Assembly (NCBI GenBank): GCA_038373865.1
Contig: JAXGGA010005783.1
Span: forward strand, 1 to 64,000
DNA length: 64,000 bases
Source: Uloborus plumipes
Lineage: Eukaryota > Arthropoda > Arachnida > Araneae > Uloboridae
Direction: 5' to 3'
Shown here: positions 21,898-33,604 of the stretch, piece after piece
Numbering within the stretch: position 1 is the first letter of the stretch
Layout: every line of letters begins with the position of its first letter
Translations under genes and position numbers: made by a program
Notes under the pieces: generated by a model
What the model saw: the letters and a program-made list of their open reading frames with translations, nothing else
The model's database searches: none
What the model was told of the DNA's origin: nothing

Positions 21898-22690
21898 TTT
21901 TACTTTCTTCTATATCTAATATATAGAAGAAAGTATTGGTTTCGTGAAAATTTTCGAATGTCGAATTTTGACGGATTTGCACGTTTTGAGGTGCGCCGAG
22001 TCCATTTCGACCATTTTTGGAAAATGTCTGTCTGTGTGTCTGTCTGTGTGTCTGTCTGTCTGTGTGTGAGTCTGTATGTGTGTGACCAGTTTTTGTGGCC
22101 GCGCTAGAGCAAAAACTACTGCATGAAATCGAACAAAAATTTTTGCACATATGTACCACCATGTGAACTGGTGCACCTGACTTTTTTTAGCGAATTCTTC
22201 CAAGGGGGGAGGAGCAATCGCACGTGATCTGCGCGGGGGTGATTGCTATATCTCAGAAAGTAACCGGCGGAATTAAACGAAAATTAGTATATAGGTAGAC
22301 CCTACTGAGTACAGGTGCTGATTCAATTTGTTTGTCAATATCTCGAAGGGGGGTGGAGCAATCGCACGTGTTCTGCGCGGGGGTGACTGCTATATCTAAG
22401 GAAGTAACCGGTGGAATCAAATGAAAATTGGTCCATAGGTATACCCTATTGAGTACAGGTGCTGATTCAATTTGTGTGTCAATATCTCAAAGGGGGGTGG
22501 AGCAATCAAAAGTGCTTATTTTGTCATTGCACCTACTGTATCTCGGTAAATATTGCTGCGATTTGAATGAAATTTGGAATAACACTAACCCAATATGGAA
22601 ACAAGCATCGAATAAATTTTGGCGCCAATCGCCCCAGGGGGAGGGTGGGGTGATTTTTGCGCTTAGTCAACAATGCGAAAAATTAATTCA
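21898..22690 (+). repeat. Hairpin-headed repeat with microsatellite and 144-bp tandem units
   Basis: The head is a palindrome TTCTTCTATATCTAATATAT + AGAAGAA near 21904-21932, then AGTATTGGTTTCGTG. It continues with CATTTCGACCATTTTTGG, a (TGTC/TGTG)n run at about 22025-22082, and GAGCAAAAACTACTGCATG. After it, GGGGGG(A/T)GGAGCAATCG blocks start at 22204, 22348 and 22492, a 144-bp tandem period; the third diverges after about 20 bases. Frames on both strands come from the simple repeat. No protein is implied. Confidence 0.75.
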
Positions 22691-22699
22691 TTAAAAAAT

Positions 22700-23785
22700 C
22701 GCTTTCACGCCATTTAATTATCAAAACAGCTGAAAACTTTCAATGATTTGAAATTTTTAACTGTTGCCAATTTCTTTTGACTAACAAATAAAATGTTTGC
22801 AATTAAATCTAAACAAGGCTTTTGTAATGATTTCCAATTTCGCTCATTGTTTTAAAAAAAGTTTTATTTACATTTTTTTTCAAAAGGATTTCACATTATT
22901 TTTTCAACAAATTTAGCTTTAAATGATTAATATGGGGAAGAATAATTATTTCTTGTTTTTAGCTTATGCTCTATCAGCTTCATGTTATGGTTGCCCTTGA
23001 CCCTACGCTTTTCCTTACCATGATGTTACTTTTCAGTGCATAACATATTTCTCCGTTGCGTTTGTGTATTGGACATGAGAAGATATTTAATGAGACAACT
23101 CATTGAGAGAAAGTTTTTACAAATTTTCTTGTGTTTTTAACTTGAGTTTTCTATGTTTAGTTACTAATACGGATTTTTCATTGTATTATATGCCATTCAC
23201 GTCAAATTCTAGTTAAATATACAGAACATTTAATATTACTTTAATGGGTAAAAAATAAACTGATTTTTTAATAACATTATTACGCGTAAAGAAAATCTCT
23301 TCTTGAAATAATTCCACTTAATATTTTAGAGTTTTATTTTTCAAACAAGGTTTGTCTGAAATATTGAGGAATATGTTAAGTAAAAGTTTAAAAATATATA
23401 TACATTCTTATACTTCACTTTCTGCATAATTCAGTGGTTAGTACAACTCGAAACATTGTATTATAATGAGATATTTTTCTTTCAGAAACTACTCAGTATA
23501 TTCTGCTTAACTTTCGTAGATGTAATAATAGTTAATGAGGAGCGAGCTACGAAAGCGAAACTATTATACGAAGTTTCTGCAGAGTAAAAAATGAAATGAA
23601 AAGCTTGATAAATAATTCATGAAATGTTGTAGAAACGTCTCTGACTCAACAGTTGTAATTTTTTGCTAGAAAAGTTCATAAGGGAAAAACGGTAAAAAAA
23701 TGTCAAAATGATGCGTTTTTAATGAGCTATTACTGTACACTATAGCATTTGTAAAGAACTGAACTTTAAAGCTCTTTTATTCTGC
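22700..23785. other. No gene or recognised element seen
   Basis: A/T-rich sequence with no recognised structure. Confidence 0.55.
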
Positions 23786-23786
23786 A

Positions 23787-24409
23787 CTAGCTGATTTGCC
23801 CGGCGTCGCACGGGTTTAAATGCAACATGCCAAATTCAAGTAAATAAATGTAGGACTTTCAACTAATCCCAGTAGAATCATATTTCTTAAAGCTATTTTT
23901 TGTGACCATGCGGTAGATTAACTGGGTGTGAAGGAAAACGTGAAATCAAACTTAAATGCTTTATTTATTGGATCTGTATTATGATTTTCGAACAAATCAC
24001 TTTCTATTTTCTAACTGTTGCCAAAATCAATTTTCTTTTTATTTAGTCCCGTTAGCGATTGCTGGCTCAGATAAATATAAAAATCCATAGAAAGCAATAA
24101 ATTCCATACTTACTCCAGAGAAGCCTTGGTTCACATTTTCATTATGATTACAATCAATATTGTTGTTGCATGGCAACAAATTTTTGCAACAATGGGTTGA
24201 GAATTTAATCATTTAATGGGGAAATTACATGAAATTTACTGTTTTCCATAATAACTTTTTTAAACTAAGCTTTTTAGAAATAAATTATAGCTTATCCTGC
24301 TCCCTGTTACTGTAGATATCTACGGTGAAAAAAATGGTTAAAATCGGTACAGTAGTTTGGAAGATTACCCCGGACATACATACAAAAAATAGTCATTTAT
24401 GTATATAGA
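23787..24409 (-). mobile_element. Short non-autonomous Helitron, minus strand, complete
   Basis: On the complement the copy starts A|TCTATATACATAAATGAC (5' TC at 24409) and ends with hairpin CCCGTGCGACGCCGGG, then CAAATCAG and CTAG (23787-23790) followed by T. Both Helitron hallmarks and the A/T insertion context are present. It is 623 bp with no coding capacity. Its hairpin is closely related to the end at 672-700. Confidence 0.8.
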
Positions 24410-24411
24410 TA

Positions 24412-25680
24412 TCAAAAAAAAAAAAAAACATAAATAAATAAAATAAATGAATAATAATATAAGGGAAAAAAAAATACATCAGGTCAGAAATGAAATCATT
24501 GGAGGATGAAATCCACGACTAACGCATTACCAAAAGTAATGCGTGTAACATAGACTTCTTCACTGCACAATTATTATATATTTTTTTTTAAATCATACCG
24601 ACTATTTATGGAAATTCTGACAACTGATATAAAAATAAAGCAATATTGCCGCTCGTTCATTGAACCTTGTTTTTAATTATGGTTCTTAAATTATTCGAAA
24701 AAGTTTTTATGATTGGAGTTATTAACTTTCCGTGCTACTGAGCTTTTTTTTTTTTATTGTTCCTTTCGCTTTGACTGACAAAAAAAAATAATGTGGAATT
24801 AGCACTCGAATTTCGAAAGAAAGTTTTGAAGTGTTTTATCACTTTTGCTTCATTAAAAACAGTTGAATTATTGTAATGGCTAAGTATTTCTTTGTCGTCT
24901 AATTTCTTAAGAGGCTAAAAAAAAGCAGTTATTGAAAGACATTTAGATTAATCGCTTTATGTGCGAAAGAAGTGCAATTAAAATAATTAACTTATAAATA
25001 ATAATATAAATTAGTATGTACTACATCAAAATACTAATTGATATTATTAATAGGGATGTAAAAAAGTTCAAGATTTTTTTTTTTTTATTTTAATACCAAA
25101 GTCTAAACACAATGAAATTTCTTCTAAGAGGTAATCTTCGTAGTATAAATACTTATTTATTTTGTGTGAATTAAAAAACATGTTTTGTCTGTAAAAATGC
25201 ACTACTTGTACCTTGATCAATGTCAAAGTTTAACTTAAATTAATCAGAAATAAATTGCTTTTATATTCATAGCTGAAGAAAAAAGTCAATTGCATTGTCA
25301 ATTTTGAATCAATAAGTAACTGAAATAACCGAGTTTCAATTTATTTTAAACCGTTCGGGAATAATAAATAAAATCCAATCCTAACTAAGTAAATGAAATT
25401 CAACGCTACTGCCCATGGGGGTGGGGGGAGGGGGAGAGAACAATCTCATAACGCTATAAAATGAAAATCAAACTAAGAATCGTTGAAACCGCAAATGCTT
25501 GAAATTGCATGTATTTAGCTGAAAAACTGTCTTGCAATTCAAACATTATTAAAAAAAAAAAAAAGAAAACTCACTCAAAATAATTAAATTATACCTCAAA
25601 AAACTAAAAAATACGCTTTTAAACCATATTTCATGATACTCCAACTGATTTCCCTCTGATTTTTAAAACTATTAAATATC
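24412..25680. other. No gene or recognised element seen
   Basis: A/T-rich with an A run directly after the Helitron, a small hairpin GCATTAC-CAAAA-GTAATGC near 24523-24541, and a G-rich patch at 25415-25438. Confidence 0.55.
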
Positions 25681-25686
25681 CGCTTA

Positions 25687-25880
25687 GTTTATATGCACTT
25701 ATAATGCATCAACAAGTAATAACGTAATATAGTTTAGCCTTTAGCATTAATAATAATATTAAATATATTACTTTTATATTTGCAAATAACGTGAATTTTG
25801 ACTTTTATTCCGAGTTACATACATACAAACAAACCCACATGTGAAACCAAGAAAAGCGTACTAAAAAAAGAGAAGCAACA
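25687..25880 (+). repeat. Dispersed repeat family F, copy 1
   Basis: Shares order and sequence with 49530-49775: CTTATAATGCATCAACA, AATATAGTTTAGCC, AATATTAAATATATTAC, AACGTGAATTTT, GAGTTACATACATAC, AACCCACATGTGAAAC. No frame is conserved. Confidence 0.65.
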
Positions 25881-26304
25881 TGATGTTGTCTTAGAGACAG
25901 AGAGGGGTGGGGGCAACAGAAGCTAAGCTTCCACTCAATGCGTGGTCGACCTGTTTTGCAAATTTGACTTTTAATAGTAGAGCATAACAGAACCAGAAAT
26001 TTGCTTTCAGTTTGAATAAGATAAGATTAAAAGAAGATAATATTGGTGTGAAATCTAACTATAGTATGTGATATAAAATTATACAATGAAGTGTCAAAGT
26101 AATATTTGGTTGGTCTTATAGACTTTCTTTCTTTTTATTACTACTGTTTTATATTTTCAAGTAGGTTTCCACTTCAAAAATCCTAAAAAACGTTTTAAAT
26201 ATTTTTAATTAATTTCGTTAATCAATGTCATCGAAAAACTCGACCTAGCTAAGAACACTCCCGATCAACTCCTTCAAACAAAAAGACAGTTTTAAAATAG
26301 GTCC

Positions 26305-26465
26305 ATCCGTTTAGGCGCTAGAGTGCCACAGACAGATAGACAGGTCTACAGATGCACCGACACGTCGAAATTTTAGCGCTAGAGTGTCCTAGACAGATTC
26401 ACAGACCGATAGATACATGGACACGTCAAACTTATAACCCCCTTCCTTGTTGCGTTGGGGATAAA
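26305..26465 (+). repeat. Tandem duplication with terminal hairpin
   Basis: GGCGCTAGAGTGCCACAGAC at 26315 and AGCGCTAGAGTGTCCTAGAC at about 26374 begin two imperfect 60-bp units ending ACACGTC. They are followed by AACCCCCTTCCTTGTTGCGT + TGGGG, a short hairpin, and an A-rich end. This resembles the 3' part of a dispersed arthropod repeat; the family is unnamed here. Confidence 0.5.
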
Positions 26466-27245
26466 AAATCGAGAGATACTGCATGAAAACTGCATAGTAT
26501 TCATCCTTGCGTTAAACATGTGATTCTTGAAGTCAACGTAATCATGGCACGAATTTCAGAAAAAACTGAAAACATTAAGGAACTTCATTACTATGAATGC
26601 ATGAAAAAGTGCGAGCTTAGTAGAGTGTAAGAAACTAAATAGTTCTTTCTAATCCCGATTTACATGTATCTACCTGCTTCTGTTGTATTTGCTGAAATTG
26701 TTGATCCAAAACAGTAAAGTAATTTGTAATATTCAAAACAAATTTTTAGTTGTGTAAACTAAATTTTTCTCTGTGTTATTATATTTTTTAAGCTGAATTT
26801 AATAGTGTAACTGAATTTGCGATACACATTTTAATTCTAGAAAAATAGTTAAAAACCTGGTAACTGACTGATACGCTACTTTTTAAAATTTCAGTCAATT
26901 ACCATGATTGTAGTAAATTTTTAAAAATCATCCAAACTGTTCTTCGAAAATTTAATTATGACATTTAATTCAGCAAAATAAATAGAATTAACTAGGATAA
27001 AAGATGTTTGCACAGCTAATATTTGTCTTTGAATGCTCCAAAATACGTATTGCTTTGCCTTAAAAATGCCACTCTGTTACCATCCTGTCCTGATTAAGTT
27101 AACTATCCTGAAGTTAACTATCCAGTCCTGATTGCACTCCTTTTTAAGTTTTCCAGATATCGTCAAACTCATATGCGCTTCATGCAAACGAACCCTCTCT
27201 GTTCGAGACAAAGCCTTTTCCCATGTACGAATGCAAAAATCAAAG
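26466..27245. other. No gene or recognised element seen
   Basis: A/T-rich. CCTGATTAAGTTAACTATCC and AGTTAACTATCCAGTCCTGATT near 27088-27130 are a local duplication only. Confidence 0.5.
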
Positions 27246-27249
27246 TACC

Positions 27250-27500
27250 AGTAACAGCAACAGAGAAAAAGTGTTGTGCCCTGTCTTCAGTGACACACAC
27301 AGCTCATTAAAGTTACCTATAATGAGGAAAGGACTTTTTTTGCGAGGCACGTTCTAAGAATGGAGTCCCTCGGGTGTCGTTAGACGCTGACGTGAAGACT
27401 TTTTAGTGTCAGAAAGATCATGGTTCGTCGCAGAAAACTGTATCGATGTGTGTGTGTTTTTTTTCTTTAGATGATGGAATTGGCAGTAACATTTTTGCGT
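27250..27500 (+). repeat. Dispersed repeat family G, copy 1
   Basis: AGCTCATTAAAG...TAATGAGG, then GGGTGTCGTTA, GACGTG, TTTTT, GCAGAAA and GATGGAATTGG, all in the same order as 33180-33440. Short minus-strand frames in both copies share a LTTP(E/Q)G segment, which follows from DNA homology rather than showing a gene. Confidence 0.5.
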
Positions 27501-27504
27501 ATTT

Positions 27505-29850
27505 TGTTCTTGAGACATAATATTTGTAAATGTTTTGTAAATATGGGCATCGTAGTGCATGTCTTTCCCTTATAGCATTCTTTCACGGAATAATGTGTAG
27601 TTTGTAATGATGATAGTAGTTACATAAAGTATTCAATAGATTAGAAGGGCATGTATTATTTCTTAAACATCTGAAATATATAGATTTTTTGCCTTTTCTC
27701 TCTCTCTCTTTATCTGTTTCTTTATCATACATATATTTTCAATGCTAACTTTCTGAGTTTCGATTGGGTTATAAATTAGGAGAAATAAAATGTGCTTAAA
27801 CTATAAATGATAGTTTCTGTGTTGGTGAATTAGGAAACTTATGAGGGGTTCCTCAAAAGTGTATTTTGAAAGTTAAAAGTATTCGTTGCTTTTCAGCATT
27901 TGTTTAGAACAGAGAACTAACACCAGAAAAGCTAGACTGGAAGTCAAGAATATTTATTATTTTTGTTATTTTTTTATTAAGGACATTAAGAGACGTTAAT
28001 TGAATCTAAAAAAGTTTAGAATAAGCGGAAGTTTAGAATATTTCTAGTTTTCTTTTAAATAAAATAATGAGAACAGTTGGAAAACGAATAATTATTCGTA
28101 TTAAGAGACAGTTTTATTAAGAATGAGGCAACTCAGATACATACTATTTTTGATTTTGCCAAAAATTTGCAGTGGTATCTTTAAATGATTTCAGAAAACA
28201 CATTTTTTTTTCTTTTTCTCCCAAAACAATTCTGGGTACCTGTAAAAGTTCGTAAAGTTTAGACCGATTTATTGTTTTTTTCTAAAATCGATCTTTTCTA
28301 AAATTTGATTATCTCAGTCCGTTAAGCTTCAACCAAAGTATTTTTTGCAATTAGATCACCACATTTGGTGTCCAAATCCAAATTTATTTAAAAATTTATA
28401 GCTGACCATCGGGGAACCCTGTCACGGGTGACCAAACTTCGCCAAATATAGTGAAAAGTGTCATGTTTAAGGCCCCATAACTCCCTAAACTAATATTTTA
28501 TGGAGTCAAAAATCATCAGAATAGAGAATTTAAAAGTGGTTTTGAGTAAAATATTAAATATTTTCAATTCCACTCAGCAAAGGACGTGTTTAAGTTTGTA
28601 AACCATGATTTTCTAGAATGTATAAAAATTTCTTAGCTCTATCTTTCATCATTTCTGATAAAAAAGTACATAAATTTGATGAATTTAACATGGCGGGTAT
28701 AGGGATTATACGGCATCCTAAAATTATTTTCATTACCGAAATATGGGTCCAAAAATCGTTTTTCCATTTAAACTCGATGGTTTTAAATAATGTGATACAG
28801 TCTTTTACTTCACAAAAAATATCAAAGATACACAGCGATGAAGTTCATACTTTACTGCGCTAACATTTTCATTTTGGCATCACATCTTTCTGTCGAAATT
28901 GGCCTGTTATTGGCAGCTGTCGAGGCATTTGCATCGTTTCTCTGAAGGGTATGAATTTTTCATGAGCTAGATTTGAGCATTTTTAAAACCTTAACTGCGA
29001 CGGTGTTTGACAAAACGTCATTCTAGGATTCCGGAAGAAATTAGCGGTATTTATTAGGAAATCATTCGAAAAGGTTCCACAAATACTGCATTTATTCATA
29101 GAAAATATTCACCTCCAAGAAGCTTTAGAGTAATGCCATTTTTAATGTATGACGGAAAATAATTACTAATGCACATAAAAGAAGAAATCTTGCAATAATT
29201 TGGTATTTATTTTTCATTTTTCTTTTTTTTTGGTTGATTTTTGGTACACGTACTTACTGTTAATTTTACTTTTTGGTATACGTACACATTTCTTTACCTT
29301 TTTTCGGTTTATACTGCAGAAATGACAAAAACATCAATTCAAAAGGTGTACAAAAATGTGTGTAACATATGATGCGACAAAACTTTAAAGGTGCATTAGA
29401 AATTGCACTAGATTTCCTAGAGGTAATTTTTTTTAATATAAATTTCTGAGGCTTCAAATCGGTTTATGAATTTTTCCCTATATACAGTGTACACCTGCAA
29501 CAATAACCCATGAGAGTGGCTAAGAAAAATCGATATGTCTATGAAATATAACTTACCTTTAGAAGCCGTTATTTAAGAATAAATATTTTGCGTTGAATAG
29601 CTTTACTTATAGTTTGATATAGCTGAATATTACAGTAGTTTAATAGTGTAGAATAGTACAGCAGAGTAAAACTAAGCATTGAATTTTGAAGGCAGTTTCT
29701 TTAAACCTGTTATATCAACTAAAAATATGTAACTAGTACTGATTCTTTCGCAATATAGGTTATCTGTTTTCTTCACCTATGTATTTTCGTCTTCCAGCAT
29801 CATACAATTAGAAGATAAAATTTTAAATGAATGCGATTTTTAGGCTTTAA
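27505..29850. other. No gene or recognised element seen
   Basis: A/T-rich. Around 28405-28500 there is text (GGGGAACCCTGTCACGGGTG, GGCCCCATAACTCCCTAAAC) of the kind found in arthropod dispersed repeats, but I found no second copy or ends here. Frames of 60-80 codons are unconvincing. Confidence 0.5.
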
Positions 29851-29859
29851 ATGCGGTTT

Positions 29860-30130
29860 AAAACCTGCTTCGAAAAAGGCGAAATCTGGAAGTCGAATTT
29901 ATTGATTTCACATCAACTTTGCAGGTTAATTATCGAGAACCCTCCTATGATGATGTTAGAGAAAATACACTTCAACACTTTTCTAAAAGCTCGCGAAAAT
30001 TTCAATGCCTTTTCTCTGGATTCCGCTTTTTACAGTGAAGAGATTTTGACGTTGAAAGTATTGATTTCTTTTGCTGTTTTTGTACTACCAACTTTTGAAC
30101 CTTTTAGTAAATTGGCGTTTTAGATTTTAG
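29860..30130 (+). repeat. Dispersed repeat family H, copy 1
   Basis: AAGTCGAATTTATTGATTTC, CATCAACTTTGCAGGTTAAT, TATCGAGAA, GTGAAGAGATTTTGAC, AGTAAATTGGCGTTTTAGA. The same landmarks lie at 36560-36830, and a shorter part at 38690-38790. The 90-codon frame here is not conserved in the other copies. Confidence 0.55.
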
Positions 30131-30800
30131 TTAAGGCGCATTTCAATAATGTGCTAAAGTATTTTACTCTTATAAGAGCATTGATTTTTTTTAACGCCTT
30201 ATTTTCCCGTTAAAGTTACCTCAATGAAATAAATTCATTTCTTTTATGCAATATTTTTTTGGATAATATTTTGGATAAAATCGTTACTGTTGAGGAGGAA
30301 TACAACTTTGCAGATTTTTTTCTTTCTTTATTTTGTGGCTCAATAGAATCAACTGGGATAGAAAAAGTGTATTTCGTACCTTTTTGGCAATGCAGCAGTG
30401 TTTTGTAAATATATGACTAGGCTACTCCATGTACTAAGTTATTCATGTTTGATTTTTCGTTTTATTTTTTCAGATTCAACATACGTATCTAAATTTGTGA
30501 ATCAGTTTTTCAATAAGTATGTTTCGTTTCAGAGTTCTGTAAGTACATCTGAGACTGTCTCAAGTACATGCTCAAAGTACGCGATTTTGTTTCATTCTTT
30601 CAAATTCAAAAGATTAACGCGTTATAAGGACCAGAATGGGAACAGATGTAGATAGTTCAACAACGCAACTGTCTTTCTCTTTTTGAACAATAAATGTTAC
30701 CTTGTAAATGTAAAACTGTAGCATTTCGGTTTAAAATCAAAATTTAGGTTGTTAACAATGTATTTTACATGTTTGGTTCTAGTAAAAAAACAAAAACCAA
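30131..30800. other. No gene or recognised element seen
   Basis: A/T-rich. The 85-codon frame at 30398-30655 is rich in S and F and unrecognised. Confidence 0.5.
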
Positions 30801-30802
30801 TT

Positions 30803-31075
30803 GCAGGGTTTGGAGGATAAAAGTGCTATGTTACATTTTTTTTTTAAATACACTCTGGGTAATGGTAAGCAATGGATGCAGGGTAAGCAAACAAAACTTG
30901 GCACATCAAAAACTAGATGTAATTAGACCAACTTCATACGCATACTTTATGACCAAGCCAGAAAACAAAAGAGCTGTAATAACTGAAAAAATAAAACTTT
31001 GAACTTAAATTGCTCGCAATGTTTGTTTTGTTACATAATTCCTTTTTCTCCCAAGCCCTTTAATCACTTTAGTTT
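30803..31075 (+). repeat. Dispersed repeat family A, copy 2
   Basis: GGGTTTGGAGGATAAAAG, GCTATGTTACATTTTTTTT, AATGGTAAGCAATGGATGCA, CACATCAAAAACTAGATG, GACCAAGCCAGAAAACAAAA. Co-linear with 795-1040 and, inverted, 55288-55475. Confidence 0.65.
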
Positions 31076-31705
31076 CTTTTTAACAGGTGCATGGTTTCAA
31101 ATCAGAATATGTCATAATGTACTTTGAACTGCAATATTCTTAGACAAGAATGTACACTATGAAAGTGAAGCATACAAGTACATAAATGAAAAATGATCAA
31201 ACAATGGTTTTTGCTACCCATATGTTAAATGGAAAATCAACACAAATAAAGGACATATTGTCAATAAAATACTGCAAATATCAGATTTTAGAGATGTAAA
31301 CTTGATTAGTAGGCAAGTCTTCTGCTATTTTCCCTTATTCTTCTAAAATGTTTTAGATTATTTTTGTTGCACAGTAAGACGTACTTCACACTTTACCAAA
31401 GATTCCAAGGTTAAACGATTCCAATATCTGGCCGGAGTTGGTTCAGCATTCTCACTAACTTGTTGAGTTTTTTCCCCTTTTTCTAGTAGCAATGACTTCA
31501 CCGTTAAACATTTTTCTACGCTTATATTCAAGTAATGTTATTTTAAACTTCATAGATTAAATTAAGCTTATTTTGATGTCAACTCACATTTCAAACATAA
31601 TGGTAAAGGGGCATCGGAATGTCTCAAATTGAGTTTTCAGGAACCCCATTTTTTTTGCAATGAGAACGCTCGTAAGCCAGGGCTAAGGCCGAACTGAAAC
31701 AAATA

Positions 31706-32042
31706 CACCCACAGCTCGGTCATAAAATCCTGAGACAGCAGTTACGTCTGGCAGCAGTCTTATTCTGGGCTCATCAGTCAGGAATAGCCAATAACCAAGC
31801 TCGAGGCAGATTATAGTCAAGATAGCCTTCAAACTGGTAGATAAAAAATAATCTTGACTACAATAAGAGGATATCTGCCCTCAGTTCGGTTATTGGTTAT
31901 TTCTGATAGATAAAATTAATCTTGACTACAATAAGAGGATATCTGCCCTCAGTTCGGTTATTGGCTATTCCTGACTGATTAGTCCAGAATAAGGACGAAA
32001 TTGCAGTTTCAGGATGTCATGACCGAGCTGTGGGTGTATTCC
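31706..32042. repeat. Foldback element with a duplicated inner segment
   Basis: The left arm reads ATACACCCACAGCTCGGTCA, then CAGTCAGGAATAGCCAATAA. The right arm gives the complement in reverse, ending TGACCGAGCTGTGGGTGTAT. In the right arm the segment CTTGACTACAATAAGAGGAT + ATCTGCCCTCAGTTCGGTTA is present twice (31853 and 31921), a 68-bp tandem step; the left arm has it once. No coding. It lies 117 bp before the mariner-like element. Confidence 0.75.
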
Positions 32043-32158
32043 CCCCACCCCATGTTTAACATACCTACCCGTAAAAATAAAAGGCAGACGAAAAGAACCT
32101 GAAGAGGTAAGTATAATAACAGCAACGTAAATAATGAGAAGTAAAAGTGAATAAAATA

Positions 32159-32884
32159 CAGGGTGGCGCAAAAAGATGGGAACTTTTGGATTTGATGTTG
32201 GCAGCACTGTGAGGGGCGGAGAAACGGGAGGAAGGTGGCAAGTTGTACAGTAGCATTGGAGATTTAGTGGCCATGGATCAGTGGAACGTACAAGAACGTG
32301 TAGTAGCCGTGCGCGCTTATTTTAAAAATGGTGACAGTTTGGTTCAGGCTTTACGCGAGTTTAGGCGGCATTTCAACCTTCCTCCTCGCGCTCGCATTCC
32401 AACGAAACATGCAATTCGAACGTGGGTTAGAACAAGACGGGGCAACTGCACATACTGCAAGAGTATCAATGGCAGCGGTCAGGCGCCTGTTTGGTAACCA
32501 CGTCATTTCCAGGAACGCTGACATTGTTTGGCCACCTCGTTCCCCCGACTTATCAGTGTGCGATTTTTATTTGTGGGGTTACTTGAAGAGTGTAGTCTAC
32601 AATACACGTCCCAAAACCCTATCTGCACTCAAAACAAGGATTACAGAAGAGATCGCAGCAATACCACTCGACACTTTGCACCAGGTAATGCAGAATTTTC
32701 AAAATCGACTAGCTGAATGCATCCGGCAAGACGGACATCATCTTTGCGATATCATCTTCAAAACTTGAATATTTCTTAAATTTCCAATGTTGTAGTGTAC
32801 ATTAGGCATCCTGAATAAATTTAAAAAAAAATATTCCTTGTTTTTTTCTTTTTTCAAAAGTTCCCATCTTTTTGCGCCACCCTG
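32159..32884 (+). mobile_element. Mariner-like element, internally deleted, young ends
   Basis: Both ends begin CAGGGTGGCGCAAAAAGATG and are identical for 30 nt, with TA duplications at 32157-32158 and 32885-32886. At 726 bp it is about half the size of a full element, because the middle of the transposase gene is missing. The remaining coding parts have no stops, so the deletion looks recent or the copy is spread by a helper. It belongs to the IS630/Tc1/mariner superfamily. Confidence 0.9.
32273..32768 (+). pseudogene. Mariner-like transposase, internal deletion
   Basis: From ATG 32273 the first frame encodes a DNA-binding head: WNVQERVVAVRAYFKNGDS, then ALREFRRHFNLPP and HAIRTWV, which fits the helix-turn-helix domain found at the start of such transposases (DUF4817 type). 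Near 32425 the sequence jumps, with a frame change, to QDGATAHTARVS. It runs open through WPPRSPDLSVCDFYLWGYLK to the stop at 32768. The Asp of QDGA and the Asp of VCDF are the second and third catalytic residues. There are 41 residues between them, which fits the DD41D group rather than DD34D mariners. The first catalytic Asp is lost with the deletion, so the protein cannot be active. The group name is inferred from this one spacing. Confidence 0.85.
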
Positions 32885-32993
32885 TATTATGTAGCATTTA
32901 AACGAGTACTGTAGTAAAAGGTAGGAAAATAACGCATACCATTAAACGTTAACGAGGATTATAAGTCTTAGTGATTTGGCGGAGAATCTGGAA

Positions 32994-33488
32994 TTAAGAG
33001 AAACTGGCGGGATCAATACATTTTTCTTTCTCTCTCTTTTTTTTAGTTAGTGCGAAAACGAAAATACCTATGCATTGTAATTCCTTAATACTCGCAGGGT
33101 CCATCAACTTGTCCTTTCTGATTTCGTAATTTTCGTTTGCTATTTGGAAGCTGTAAGGAGCGAAAGCTGTAAGGTGACAAAAACAGAAGAACTGAAAGGA
33201 ATGAATATGTGTTCGATGAAACACGGAGCTCATTAAAGGAGCCAATAATGAGGCTAAAGAAGACACTTCTCGTGAACTATCTCCACCGAGACCCGGCCCC
33301 TGGGGTGTCGTTAAGCAGTGGACGTGGATTCCTTTTTTTTTTGGAATGGAAGGATCACGTTTGACTTCGAGTGCAGAAAGAAAAGTATGCCCAAGAAAGT
33401 TGTGTTGTTTCGTGATGGAAATTGATGGATTATTGAAAAAGAAGTAGTAAATGTTTGAAGGAAAACATTGTGAATATTTTAAAATCAC
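32994..33488 (-). other. Longest open frame (164 codons), probably not a gene
   Basis: An uninterrupted minus-strand frame with no domain, signal or repeat that I recognise. Most of it overlaps repeat family G copy 2, and its C-terminal tail (KKKREKEK) is a translated purine run. I list it because of its length; chance or an old repeat is more likely than a host protein. Confidence 0.2.
33180..33440 (+). repeat. Dispersed repeat family G, copy 2
   Basis: GAGCTCATTAAAGGAGCC, AATAATGAGG, GGGGTGTCGTTAAGCAGTGG, ACGTGGATT, GCAGAAAGAAAAG, GTGATGGAAATTGATGG: co-linear with 27250-27500 but with an extra segment near 33260-33295. Confidence 0.5.
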
Positions 33489-33537
33489 GTTTTTATGAGT
33501 TGTTTATTTAAAAGTGGGTACTTCACCATTTTAAGAA

Positions 33538-33602
33538 ATTCTATATATATAAGTAAAATATATATAATTTATATATAATTTATATAAGTATATAAATTAA
33601 AC
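33538..33602. repeat. TATA-rich simple repeat
   Basis: Alternating TATATAA/ATTTATATA blocks. Confidence 0.8.
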
Positions 33603-33604
33603 TT

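Noticed and set aside
21890..22203. Histidine/threonine-rich frames
   Set aside because: They are translations of the TGTC/TGTG microsatellite.
32994..33488. Longest open frame (164 codons, minus strand) as a host gene
   Set aside because: No domain recognised; most of it overlaps a dispersed repeat with a diverged copy at 27250-27500, and its tail is a translated purine run.
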